Source: Cryptomeria japonica
Lineage: Eukaryota > Streptophyta > Pinopsida > Cupressales > Cupressaceae
Assembly (NCBI RefSeq): GCF_030272615.1
Contig: NC_081409.1
Location: 652,954,468-653,018,467, forward strand
Direction of reading: 5' to 3'
DNA: 64,000 nt
Below the pieces are notes generated by a model, which saw only the letters and a program-made list of their open reading frames with translations, ran no database searches and was not told the DNA's origin. Positions 32,792 through 44,309 of this stretch are shown here, in pieces (within the stretch, counting starts at the first letter, position 1; every line of letters begins with the position of its first letter). A program made the position numbers and the translations under genes.

Positions 32792-35254
32792 TTGTTTGTA
32801 GGAGAGAAAGAGTTTTTAGAATGTTTGAAGGAGGAGGATACTCCCTATTATTCTTTGGTTGTATTGACAAAACAGGAAGAAAGAGAGGTGCACAAGAAAA
32901 AGGAAGAACCTAGGAGGATAGGACCAAAAGAGGTGGCAGATTTGCTTAAGACCTATAAGGATATTGTAACCAAAGATTTTCTTGATACCCTACCTCCAAT
33001 CAGAGAGATTAGCCATAATATTGATCTAATCCCAGGGGCTACACTCCCAAATAAGGCTGCCTATAAGTTGACACCCCAACAAAATAAGGAAATGGCAAGA
33101 CAAATCCAGGAACTCTTAGATAAGGGTTTGATTTCTAAAAGTATGAGTCCATGTACTATTCCAGCCATGCTAGCACCTAAGAAAGAAGGTACATGGAGGT
33201 TATGTACAGACTCAAGGGCCATTAACAGGATCACTATCAGGTATAGGTTCCCTATGTCTAGGATTGAGGACTTGTTGGATCATCTAGGGGGTGCAAGGTG
33301 GTATTCAAAGGTGGATTTGAAGAGTGGGTACCATCAAATTAGAATAAGGGTAGGAGATGAATGGAAGAAAGCCTTTAAAACTAATGAAGGCCTATATGAG
33401 TGGAGAGTGATGCCATTTGGTTTGTCCAATGCACCTAGTACATTCATGAGACTAATGAATGAAGTTCTAAAACCTTTCATTGGTAAATTTGTTATTGTTT
33501 ACTTGGATGATATTCTTATTTTTAGTAAGAATAGAGATGAACATATGCAACATTTGAATTTGGTCCTTAAGAGATTGTAGGAAGAAAAGCTCCTAATCAA
33601 TGTGGACAAGTGTCTTTTTATGTAGGAAGAATTGGTGTATCTTGGTTTCATAGTTTCAGGTTGAAGCATCAAGATGGATCCTAAGAAGGTGGAGAGCATC
33701 TTGAATTGGCCTTCTCCAAGGTCAATGACTGAAGTTAGAAGCTTCCATGCCTTGGCTTCCTTTTATAGGAAGTTTATAAGAGGTTTTAGCCAAGTTTGTG
33801 TACCTATCCTAGAAACAATCAAAGGGGGGCAGAAGTGCAAGTTTGTATGGACCAAGGAGGCTGAGGAGGCTTTTCAAAGTCTCAAACAGAAGGTATCAAA
33901 GCAACCTATACTTGATTTTCCAGATTTCCAAAAGGTTTTTACAATTGAGTGTGATGCATCTAATGTTGCTATAGGGGCTATTTTGAGCCAAGAGGGTAGG
34001 CCCATTGCATTTTTTAGTGAGAAACTCAATGAGGCAAAGAGGAAGTATTTCTTATATGATTTGGAAATGTATGCCTTAGTTCAAGCCTTGAAAAAGTGGA
34101 GGCATTATCTCCTTCCAAAATAATTTGTTGTTTTTACTAACAATCAGGCACTTAGCTTCTTGAATAGCCAGGAGAAGTTGAGTCACAAGCATATGAAATG
34201 GGTAGAATCTATCAAAGCATATACCTTTACAATCAAACACAAAAAGGGAGTTGCAAACAAGGTGGCAGATGCCTTGAGTACAAGATCCTTGACAGTGCAA
34301 GAGGTGAAGTTGCAAAGTGTGGGGACTGACTCCTTGAAAGGTATGTATGAAGGTGATGAAGACTTCATGAAATTTATAAAGTTTGTTCGGATTTTTCTGA
34401 AGCATACCATGTTGAATATGTTTATTACTTGATCCAAGATGGTTTATTGTTCAAAGGACATCAACTATGCATTCCTAGGTGTTCAATGAGGGAGAATATT
34501 GTAAAAGAAAAGTATTGTGGAAGCATGAGTGGACATTTCGGGTTGGATAAAACCCTTGAGCAGGTAAGAAGACATTAGTTTTAGCCCAAGATGCAAAGTG
34601 ATGTGAGGAATTTATTGAAACATGCACTATTTGTCAGAAAGCCAAAGGCACTTCCACTAATGCGGGTTTGTATCAACCATTACCCATACCTACAAGGCCT
34701 TGGGAAAGTTGTAGTATGGATTTTGTAATGGGATTGCCTAGGACTCAAAAAGGTTTTGATAACATCTTTGTTATTGTAGATAGGTTTAGCAAGATGGCAC
34801 ATTTCTTGCCATGTAAGAGTACAAGTGATGCAACCTATGTAGCAAAATTGTTTTTCAAAGAGATTGTAAGGATACATGGGCTTCCTCTAACAATTGTGTC
34901 TGATAGGGATGTGAAATTCATTGGCCATTTTTGAAGGACCTTATGGAAGATGTTGGGAACAATCTTGAACTTTAGTTCAGCCTACCATCCACAAACAAAT
35001 GGGCAAATTAAAGTTGTGAATAGGTCCTTGGGAAACCTATTTAGATGCTTGACAAAGCAATATGGAGAGAAGTGGGATGTTGTACTTCCACAAGCTGAAT
35101 TTGCATTCAATGATTCTTAAAAATACCTTATGAAATGGGTAGGACAAATTGTTGAAGAGGCAATATGGATGGATGAGGCAGAAATTCTGAAGCATGACAC
35201 TTCATTGGACAAACGTATCTCATGTGGAAATGAGATTAGCCCACCACGGGAGTA
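32792..35254 (+). pseudogene. Ty3/gypsy RT-RNase H-integrase, broken
   Basis: The RT has LIPGATLPNKAAYKLTPQQ, DSRAINRITIRYRFPM, YSKVDLKSGYHQIR, VMPFGLSNAPSTFMRLMN and the catalytic YLDDILIF (near 33500). Stops follow at 33578 (TAG), 33624 (TAG) and 33662 (TGA). RNase H has FTIECDASNVAIGAILSQEG, then a stop near 34121 and HKHMKWVESI. The integrase zinc-binding region (34440-34660) is damaged, but NIVKEKYCGSMSGHFGLDKT-like text and a CHTCQKAK-like remnant are visible. The core has [32 protein letters not shown] and SSAYHPQTNGQ. After EFAFNDS near 35118 the text jumps to KYLMKWVGQIVEEAIW, the end of a chromodomain, so the linker and most of the chromodomain are deleted. This copy cannot encode a working polyprotein as read. 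Confidence 0.9.
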
Positions 35255-36869
35255 TGGTGCAAGGTCACAAGCCTCAATTTCATAATTTATTGATTGAAAA
35301 CTTCATGTTTTTTATATCTAGGTGTTGGGAAGGATCAAAGAATCATTTTTTTATGTTTTGTTTTGTATTAAGGTCCTAATTGTCCATTTTGTAAGGCCTA
35401 GTGGCCTAAGGTGCATTATAAACCCTATGGTCAACTATGGTCAAAGGGACTTAGGATGAGTAGAATTAGCGAGCCAATGTTTTTTTGGTCTATTTAGATC
35501 CATTTCAATGTGTTTAGGTCCCTAGGTTGATGATAAAATTAGTTTGTATGGCAAAATGCAAAAAATGTCAAAAATTGTCAAAAAATGATAAAGTTGTCAA
35601 TTTGTAAAGCAACTTTTCAAAAAGTTGTTGTAATTGGTTTCCCAATGTTAATAACCATATAAAATCAGTTTTAACATGCTGGGAAAACTATAAAATGCCT
35701 CAAAAAAATTGTGTGGAGGTTGTTGTGGTTGAAATTTGTAAAACTTGATATTTGAAATCAATAAAAAACTGCATTTTCCAGAAAATTTGTTGTTCTTTTG
35801 GTTGGTACGGAATTTCACGACCTCCAAACTGAAAAATTATTTCATGGAGAGTTAGAGGGGTGAAATACCTTTCTTTTGAGTCCAACCAAAGGTCTGGAGG
35901 TGGAGTATTGAGGGAGAAAAGTTGTAACAAATCCAAACAGCCCTGAAAAGTGCCCTTTCTTAGGGCTTCAACTTCAATTTCCCATTTCTTCCAAATCCAC
36001 CATGGGAAAATTATAAAACTTGGTAAAATGGAGTATTTGGGAGTTTATTTTAATATCCAAAAGGTTTCATCCTGAAAGGATGCAGTTTGGGTGAGATTTT
36101 ATTAAATTTGGCCAGGCATCTCTATGTGATTGGTTGTGGGAATTGAATAAAATTCATGAACAGTCCCCATAACTTTAGTTTTAATGTAAACCAGAAGCTA
36201 TAAATGGGTATTTAGTGATTTTTTTGATACCCCAAGGTGTTCCAATTTCTTTCCTTGAGAAATTTCAGGTTTGGAGGGTAGTTCCTTTGTTAAAGTCCTC
36301 ATTTAGTGCCATTTAGCCTAGTTGAGGGTTTACTAGAAATGGTATTTGTAGGAGGTTCCAGATCAAACCCTTTTGGGAAAAGTTCTTTCCTAGTTTTTTA
36401 ATCGTGAATATAAAATAAAATTTCTTTGTCCTTTGTAGTTTTTTGGGAGAGAAACCAAAAAGTCACTTTTGAGGGCTAGTTGGCTAGAATAGCCATTTTG
36501 CACTTTGACCCTTTTGAGACGTGATCAACCCAATCTGAGGGTTTTTACCATCATTGGAGGATTTTGGATCATATTAAACTTGATTTGAGTCTTTGTGGAC
36601 TTTTAGAATCATTTTGGAGGGGTGTGAGCCATTTGAGCAACTTTTGAGCACTTTGCCTGTGGGGTTGACAAACCAAAGTTGATAGCCTTTGTAAAATGTC
36701 TCAGTGGGGGGTTATGGGGATGAAAAAAATGAAATGAGACATTTATTTGTTTCTTTTTAAGGTGTGAGGTCTGGTTGGGAAAATCTCTTTTGAAAGGGAT
36801 TGAGTTGCCAGTTGAGCAAGCGAGCAACTTGGAGCATTTTCAAGTTGTTGGAACCATACCTCTACATCA
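35255..36869 (+). repeat. Gypsy 3' LTR
   Basis: A 1615-bp LTR starting TGGTGCAAGGTCACAAGCC after a purine-rich CACGGGAGTA. It ends CTCTACATCA just before the CAATG duplication. Confidence 0.95.
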
Positions 36870-39800
36870 CAATGTGTCTAATTGGCTCAAAGGATCTTTA
36901 TTATCTATGTTACACTTTGAAGCTATCATTTTCAAAATTGGTAATGTGTCATCTATAGCCTTGTAAGCTTGTGCATTACACTTTGTTATTTTCTTTATTG
37001 AGTCCAAGAGTACCTTTGTCACAATTGTTGGCTGAAAATCAGTCATTGATGTGTCGGATGACTGTCGACCTATCCTCACAATCTGTAGTTCGCTGGTTAT
37101 AGTGATAGCTTTGCTTTCCTCTTTCTCAAGAGGATCTATTTGAGTTTTCATTTCCACTACCAAAGGTTTGGGATTTTTAGATGAAGGTGGCACTGTCTCT
37201 GTTTGAACCTATGACTCTAACTGTTTCTCTGATTTTGTCTCTGTCTGTTTCACTATGCTCTCATCTGCGAGTTTTTCTGATTGTTTCTAAGTGTTATCTA
37301 CCGGTGTTTCTAATGCTTTACCAGTGGTATTCACTTCCGGTTTCTCTATATACACCTTTGTACTGTCCACTACTGATATCTCAATTGGTTTCTCTGTGTT
37401 GTCAGCTAGTTGCTCTATCCCAGTGGGTTTAGTATCAGTCACCATTCCAATAGACAGGGGATCAGCTGATTGTTCAATTTGTGTCTCAACCCCAATCTCA
37501 ATATCTGCAGCCGGTGGCTCAGTAGATGCAACAGTATGCACATCTGTGGTCTCTGCCTTCTCAATGTCCGGGGGATCATTTGATTCTTCAGTTTGTTATT
37601 GTTCCCCAATTCCAATGTTATCAATTCCAACACTTTCTGCCGATGGCTCTATTTCCACATTTGTCTTCTTGGTTTATTCCTTATCTACCACAATATTTAC
37701 CTCTTGGGTGTCTATATTCATAGTGTACAAAATTTTAGATTCCGGATTTGTATCCTCATAGGAGTCTCCATACTCTTTGTTGCCGGTTGTGTGTCAATAG
37801 TTTCTACTGGTGGAGTATCAAAAAGAGGTGGCGGCAAGTTATTAGTTATCTTTAGGCTCAGAGGTTCACCTACCTTACCTTTCCCTTTATCCTTGTCCTT
37901 TTAGTAGAGTCTGATAGTCTTGGGTCTTTTGAGTTCTTCTTGTTTCTCCTTTTCAACAAAGAATATATCCCATTGACCTACAGTTTCTTCAGTGATTTCA
38001 TTCACTCTACCTGCCATTAGTGCTACATGTCGATGACCAGTTGAAAATACTATCCGGTTGGCTTCACTGATTAATTCATCTATCTCTTTAGTACAGTTCA
38101 CTGGGTGAACTGCAAGTAATTTTTCTATCTTTATCTTTTTATCTAACTCAACAATAGCTACCCTTCTAGCTTCTAGTCTTCTGTATAAATCATTGGGTAT
38201 ATCATCAGCAATCTCCATAAAAAATTTCTTGTAAATGTCTAAGTGTAAAATTACACTATTCTCTATGCTCTCTTTATCATCATTAGAAAGTGTGTTATAT
38301 AGCTTGTTAATATTTTTCAGTTTTTCATCCTCAGTTATTTCATTTAGAAGTTTGTCCAGTGGAGCAATAGCCTATTTTACCTTCTTTTTCTTTGGAGTTA
38401 ACTTCCTGTTGTTGTTGTCTTGTTCTTCTAGGTGTAGGTGAGGGTGTCGGTGAGGATTTTCTTTTCCTTACTACCCTTTTGAATTTAGCCAGTATATCAC
38501 TTTTAGAAGAAGTTGCAATCGGTGAAAGATGAGCTTCCGATTGAAGTCCTTCCAACTCACTTTCCTTGATACCAGTTTTGTTAAGTACATCTTCTTTAAT
38601 TTCTTTAGCTTGTCTTGTGCCTTTCTTCACTATTTATTTCAATTTTCTTGACTCTTTTATGAGATTGGATGCCACTCTCAATTGTTTTTTCATTGCCAAA
38701 AACTTCCTTAGATGGTTCTTTTGGTGCTTCAAGGAGGGATTTTGCATAGGTCTCAATTATGTTATCATCGGTCTCATATCCCATCTCAGTTACCCAAAGA
38801 GTTCTAGGGACAACTGCCTCCATCCAGATTTCATCTTTCTTAATTACAAAGCATATCTCCTTTTGATATTTGACAACAATTGCTTGAGATAGCCTTATTC
38901 TTGTCTTCATTTGGGCCTTCAGTGCTCGAAAATGTTCATTTATATGTTTCTCTTTGTCATCTCCCATGTTGTTCAATATGTCCAACAGTTGCTTTCCTAC
39001 GGGTATATCAAAACCAAAGTCTTTCCTACCAATACTGGGTACTTCCTTGGTAATTTATAGCATTAAACATACAAGCAGATTTCCAAATCTAAAATTTCCC
39101 TTCTTATCACCTTTGATTTTCCTCAGGTTGTCTATCAATTCATCTTTAAGCCATTCACATACATAAATTATTTTATTGTCGTTCACCATAACATATGCAC
39201 TTTTAATACATAGGTTGGATACTGAGTTTAACCTATTTGCATGTGTAGCCTTATAGCCAAGAATCATACTGACAAATCTGACATTGATGTCCTTCACATC
39301 ATTGACTCTTAGGGATGTTTTGTCAAATTTTATGCCAGTTAAGTTTATCACAATGTCATTTGAGACTTTCTTAGTTCTGTTAGGTCTGCTACCGATGTAA
39401 GGTAAGCCTGTTACTGCCCTAACTGCTTCTTTAGTGATCTTATGGATGGAATCCAACCAAAAGAATTTGCCATGTACTATGCTTAGGACTATTCTTATCA
39501 CATCTTCAGGAAAATTAGGGATGCTAATAATATCCACAAAACCTAGGGTTTCCACTACCTTGTGTTCCGGTTTGATATTACCATTTTCATCACAGATTAT
39601 AGTCCTATACATGTTCTTGATTTCATCATCTCCTAATTTCTCAATATGACAATGTATATACATTCTAGGATCCTCTGCATAAACTACTCCCTTAGGTATT
39701 TTCAAAAATGCTCCTAGGGTATCATCCTTCTTTGCAATTTCGGGGATAACTTTGAATACGGGTCTAGGACGCTTGATAACCTCAATCACAGTAGGGTTTG

Positions 39801-40169
39801 CAATAAATTTAAGTACAAATGAAGAAGCCATAGTTATAAATACCTCAATATGCCTTTAGGATGAGTTCTTGGATGAACTGCTTCACTTTTCGCTAAGGAT
39901 GCCTTCACTCGGAAATTTTTGCGCTCTAGAAGATTTGAATGCTCGGTGAATGGAAAAAGGAGCCAAAACACTTTATAATGTTATTTTCTTAAACTACCAC
40001 ATTTAATGCTTGACGGTTAAGTCAAACTTAACTCATCTGTTAGTAAAGAAGTAATTTAACTTCTCACCATCAATTGAGGGTATATTAGCATGTTTTTCAA
40101 TTAGTTTCCAAACCCCCAAAGGATTTTACTTCAGTTAGATGAAGAGTCTCCTGCTAGTGGAGTGATACT

Positions 40170-41242
40170 CTATTCTGCCGGTGGAGGAGTATTCCCATCA
40201 ACATTCTGATCTGAATTTCTAATCCATTTCTTTGAGAATTCTTTCTTTACTTCTTCAACCTTTTCTTTACCTTTCAAATTGGGTCCTTTGTTATTTGTCG
40301 GTGATGTCTTACTTCTATAGATTTTTGCAATATGTCCAATTTTGTTACAAGCATAACAAGTCACATTTTTTTTTTCAATAGCTTTCCCATATCTTATGTC
40401 AATAAGTGTTCTGCATTGATTAGATAAGTGTCCAAATCTTCCACAAACATAACATCTTACTTTCATTATGCAATTTTCTAAATTGTGACCAACTTTGTTG
40501 CATTTAGAACACTGACCGGTGGGTGCATTAGTGTTCTGATAATTTCTAGATCTACACTGATTTACATTATGACCATACTTGTTACAGTTAAAGCATTTCC
40601 CATTAAATTTATAAGCATTAGGTTGTCTTACCAATTTGTTGTGATCATGATTGTTTGCAATACCTGAGCTTTCACCAACTTCAAAGCCAAGGCCATTTGT
40701 ATCACCATTAGGTTTCTGATTCTTCAACATGTTATCAAATTCTTTTGCACTTTTCATGAATTTCTCCTTGTGCTGATTTGTAGTAGCCAACTCATTTTCC
40801 AAGAATTCTTTCTGTCTCATGAGTTCAGTTTTGTCATGTTCTAAGTGAATTAGATCTGTCTTTAGCATATCATTCTCATGACCCAGTCTTAGATTTTCAT
40901 TTGCAACATCATTGATTCTTCTAGCCAAGTCATCTTCATTCTTCTTCCAATTTTTAGTCTCTTTTCAAAATCTCATAGTCATATCTTGCATCTCATTCTT
41001 CATTGTACTATTTTCTTGTCTCAGTTTGTTCACCAGGTCATTAAGAGTTTCTTTTTCATCATCATCATTCTGCATCTTTTCACAAAGTTCTCTTCTTTTA
41101 TTCCTTGCAATAGTGATATTTTATTGAAGTCCTTGAATGATATCCTGTGTAGCCTTCAGATCATCTTCAAGTTTGATATTTTTCACCTTTTCTGTATCAA
41201 AGTCTGAAAGAGTTGTTTCCAATTGCTTTCTCAAGTTTTCCA
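40170..41242 (-). pseudogene. Element D Gag with four CCHC knuckles
   Basis: It starts at ATG 41242-41240 (MENLRKQLETTLSDFDTEK), 55 bases past the PBS. It continues in one frame to 40170 with only two internal stops (TAA at 41123-41121, TGA near 40970). The N-terminal half is a heptad-rich coiled coil. The C-terminal half has knuckles CFNCNKYGHNVNQC, CSKCNKVGHNLENC, CYVCGRFGHLSNQC and CYACNKIGHIAKIY. The last has lost its final Cys to Tyr, while the B copy keeps it (CYACNKIGHIAKYC). A Lys-rich tail ends PPPAE. Copia Gags usually carry one knuckle, so four is unusual and suggests strong nucleic-acid binding (inference). The equivalents are 44378-45530 (B) and 47970-46768 (C). Confidence 0.8.
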
Positions 41243-41296
41243 TCCCTACCAGTGTCAGAATCTTCCTCAAGCTATTAGGATTTTGAAAATAGAAGA

Positions 41297-41312
41297 CCAG
41301 ACTCTGATACCA
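41297..41312 (-). other. Element D primer-binding site
   Basis: On the minus strand, TGGTATCAGAGTCTGG lies two bases after the 5' LTR end. It matches the initiator-methionine tRNA complement with a C-to-T change. Confidence 0.85.
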
Positions 41313-41314
41313 AT

Positions 41315-42099
41315 TGTTAGGATTCCCAAAGTAACTGAGAGGGGGGGGTGAATCAATATCTGACCGGTATATGAATTTTCTTGAATTATAACATGAAAAG
41401 CATTTCAAAACTATGCACCGGTAAACCAAAAATAATGCAATAAATGAGAACAACAACCACAACATAAAAGACACACCATAACATAATATTTTAATGACGA
41501 AACCCGATGTGGAAAAAACCTCGATGGGATTTGTGACCCACAATATTCTCTTACTGGCCAATAAGAGAATATTGCTGATACAATAGGGGCCTGAACATGC
41601 AGGAAGGCCAAGTGCCTAGAGCTCAATGCTCAGTTACAAAATAAGTCACATTGACTTACAAAAATGGATTATACAAATCCAATATCATGTATTGCTTCAG
41701 ATCAGCATCTTCTATGCCAAGTTCAGTACCGATTTAAGCTGTGCAATAATCATAAACCCTTATCCAAAATCTACCTTATAATTCACACATTAGGTCTGCA
41801 ATAATCCTTCCATACTTACATCCTAAATGATCTACAAGATCTCATGCTTATATGAGTCATGTTACAATCTTCCATGTCGGCTTACAAAAGGATTTTACAA
41901 TTAAATACAAAATATAATTAAACAAAATTCATGTCGGCCATGGTCCCGGTAATCTTTCTTTTCGGTGCCAGTGAACTGTATGCTGGTGTAGAGTCTGTCG
42001 GTGTCGGTGCCTACTGGTATCATATGATTGTAAGGTTACCATCAATGACAATACCTTCAATCGCCTACAATTTCTCATTGGAGTGTGCATTTGCCAACA
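41315..42099 (-). repeat. Element D 5' LTR
   Basis: A 785-bp LTR. The left end is TGTTAGGATTCCC and the right end TTGCCAACA. It carries the GGAAAAAACCTCGATGGGA box (41511-41529) and the TGCCTAGAGCTCAATGCTCA box (about 41612-41631). Confidence 0.92.
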
Positions 42100-42329
42100 C
42101 ATATGAATGTGAAACATATCAATGAAAAGAAAGAAATCAATTATCAACAATCTCCTTTGAGATCAGCACATGATTTAGCAGTTTTTCACATGACTCTCTC
42201 CCCCTTTGACATCAATGTAAAAGGAACATATGCAAATTATAATCTCTCCCCTTAAAAAAAATTCACAAATCTAAACACATAAGCCACAACACTGACTACT
42301 CCCCCTAAGTAGCAGCCTCACTCATCAAC

Positions 42330-43134
42330 CTGGATCTCAAAATATATCCATGAAGTCCATTGAACTAATGCAACTCCATGCACCTTAGTTCTCATTAGGA
42401 GCCGAAATCACCCCTAGCTTCTCTCTGAGATATTCAAATGTATCTTTAGGAAAAGGCTTCATGAAGATATATGTAATCTATTCCTTTGTAGATACATACT
42501 CCAATCTGACTTCCTTTTCATTCACCTTCTCTCAAGAAATGAAACTTGATTGATATATGCTTTGTCTTTGAATGCAACACCAGATTCTTAAAAATGTTGA
42601 TAGCACTTGAATTATCATAGTATATAGCAATAGGCTCATAAAAAATAACTCTAATATCCTTCAACATCTTCTTCATCCATACCACCTAAGTACAATTGCT
42701 AGTAGCAGCAATGTAAATTTAACTTTTGTAGTAGATAAAGAAATTGCATTGTGCGTGTTACTCATCCATGAAAATAATCTCTTACCCAAGAAAAATGTAC
42801 CACCAATAGTACTCTTTTTGTCATCAACATCACCTACCTAGTCAACATCAGTAAAAGTACTCAAAGTAAAATCATCATCTCTAGGATACCACAAACCAAA
42901 ATAAATTGTCCCTTTCAAATATCTAAATATTCTCTTAACAACAACAACAACATGAGATTCCTTAGGATCAAATTGAAATTTAGAAACAAGACAAATAACA
43001 TTCATAATATCTGGTCTAGTCTGAGTCAAATACAACAATCCACCAATCATAGATCTGTATCTAGTCTGATTTGCTTTCAGAGAATCATCATCCTTTGTCA
43101 ACTTACATCCGATCACCATAGGTGTGTTGGCAAT
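42330..43134 (-). pseudogene. Copia A reverse transcriptase/RNase H 3' end
   Basis: The minus strand reads a GCKLTKDDDS phrase, RYRSMIGGLLYLTQTRPDIM and RIFRYLKGTIYFGLWYP. After a stop it continues GDVDDKKSTIGGTFFLGKRL, then SNTHNAISLSTT and MKPFPKDTFEYLREKLGV, which is the copia RNase H and tail up to the polypurine tract. Several stops are present. It is cut at 43134 by the B LTR. This is the only pol in the window whose LTR resembles those of the pol-less family. Confidence 0.85.
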
Positions 43135-44309
43135 TTGGAGGAATTGATTATGTGTTGCATTGATGTTTTGTCATTGATGTCAACACTAGTTGTTTTGTTG
43201 TCTAATGGCTTCCGGTAGAGTGGTTGGATTATGATATTGATCTAGAGACCATCTCCAGTATTCTCCAATTTGGTCCGACTTGTGGTATTGGCTTGGATTG
43301 GTATTTCATGTGTTCCTGATGCATATCACATTTAGTTAGTTAAGGATTTGATGATCTGGATGCTATCATTTGCTCTAGTAAGCCTTTTGGTCATCGGTAG
43401 GGGTTTTATCGGCAGTGATTTGATGAAGATCTTTTGATGAATCCGATAAGTGGTGTTGGTGCGGCTTCTAGAAGGTTATCAGGATGTTGATGGTTATTGT
43501 GATCATGTTCCAGTTGATCGATGGTGTTTGCATTTAGGACCAGACCTATTCTATCTTATTCTGCTAGGTTATGGACTGGTTTGTGTAACATGTTGATTGA
43601 TGCTCTTGATGCGTCACTGGTTGGGTCTATTGTTTGGATAATGTTGTTTTGGTCTGAGGACGAATTGGTTTATCATTGGTTTGTAGGATAATGTAATGGA
43701 TTTATTGTATTATCTTTTATGTGGCCGACCTAATTGTTTAGGTCCCGGGTTGGTATAAATATGATGTAAGATCCTTTTGTAGATCATGGGATGGATGGTG
43801 ATGCAATTATGTGTGTACTAATAATGTTATAATTAAATGCATAGGTTTTAGTCGATCATAGGTGATCGAATTGGGTTTGTGAAAGAGGTTTAAGACCTCT
43901 GGTACTGAGCTTAACCAGAACTATACTTAGACATAGGAGATGTTATTCTTGCAGTTCAATGTTCACTCTGGATTGTAGTCTGCTATTTGTTGTAGTCAGG
44001 GAGGCTCCTTTTTGTGATGAGTAGTGTGCTCTAGGCAGTGTGCCTTGTTGCATGTTCAGGTCCCTTATCGTAATATTTATTCATTTGATTAGTGGATAGA
44101 TATTGTAGGTCTCCAATCCCACCGTGGTTTTTCCTCTTTGAATTTTTCCACGTATAAATTTATGGTGTTCATCTTTTTGGTTGCATTGTTACTCATTGTT
44201 ATATGCTTTTATGTTTACCAGTTGTTGAGTTGTATTAATAAGATAAAATTTCTCCATTCTAGTAGAACACCGATTCACCCCACCCTCTTAGTGTTCTTGG
44301 ATCCCAACA
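43135..44309 (+). repeat. Element B 5' LTR
   Basis: TGTTGGCAATTTGG to GATCCCAACA, about 1175 bp. It holds CCCACCGTGGTTTTTCC (44118-44134) and GTGTGCTCTAGGCAGTGTGC (about 44024-44043), the reverse-complement versions of the boxes in D and C. Confidence 0.8.

Larger units (their letters stand above)
29523..36869 (+). mobile_element. Ty3/gypsy retrotransposon nested in element D
   Basis: A 7.35-kb element with two LTRs (29523-31128, 35255-36869) and a perfect 5-bp target duplication, CAATG (29518-29522 and 36870-36874). The PBS is TGGTATCAGAGC at 31131-31142. gag-protease, RT, RNase H and integrase lie in the Ty3 order. A short chromodomain-like remnant at the end of pol suggests a chromovirus. 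The insertion point is inside the coiled-coil part of element D's ORF2. Joining the flanks restores that reading frame (LSQLDTL, then SKYITDNL). Confidence 0.95.
29125..39831 (-). pseudogene. Element D ORF2, large protein of unknown function, interrupted by gypsy
   Basis: It starts MASSFVLKF at 39831. The N-terminal domain (39831 to about 38650) has IPKGVVYAEDPRMYIHCHIE, IVHGKFFWLDSIHKITKEAV, an RVNDVKDINVRFVSM phrase, GYKATHANRLNSVS and an FRFGNLLVCLML end. A TAA at 39057-39055 replaces a codon that is Tyr in copy H. A frameshift lies near 38625. Next come a basic, Pro-rich linker (KRKSSPTPSPTPRRTR, NLS-like), a helical segment (ELISEANR, 38218-37901) and a Thr/Glu/Pro-rich acidic tract (37541-37287). 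The C-terminal coiled coil (37193-36875) continues across the gypsy insertion at 29517-29125. Homologues in this window are 46249-45480 (C), 56215-53990 (H) and, for the tail only, 61049-62400 (E). No known family or catalytic motif is recognised. Confidence 0.7.
27901..42099 (-). mobile_element. Element D: complete non-autonomous LTR retrotransposon without pol
   Basis: It has two LTRs (27901-28682 and 41315-42099) and a perfect 5-bp target duplication, CATAT (27896-27900 and 42100-42104). An iMet-type PBS (41312-41297, minus) and a polypurine tract (28692-28683) are present. Without the nested gypsy element (29523-36869) it is about 6.85 kb. It encodes Gag (41242-40170) and one long ORF2 (39831 to about 29125). 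No protease, integrase or reverse transcriptase motif is seen in either. The architecture resembles the TR-GAG class of non-autonomous plant elements, with an additional large protein. Mobilisation must have used enzymes in trans. The LTRs are very similar, so insertion is not ancient. Confidence 0.88.
26516..43134 (-). mobile_element. Ty1/copia element A (minus strand), interrupted by nested insertions
   Basis: This is the oldest visible layer of the nest. Reading right to left it has a pol 3' end (43134-42330), a polypurine tract (AAAGGAGAT on the minus strand, 42158-42150) and a 3' LTR starting TGTTGATAATTG at 42149. The LTR is cut at 42104/27900 by element D and resumes at 27900-26516. 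On the right the pol is truncated at 43134, where the LTR of element B begins. Everything upstream in pol, gag and the 5' LTR is missing. The left LTR limit near 26516 is an estimate. Confidence 0.7.

Noticed and set aside
37181-37904. Overlapping plus-strand ORFs of up to 156 codons
   Set aside because: They are antisense shadows of the acidic tract of element D ORF2.
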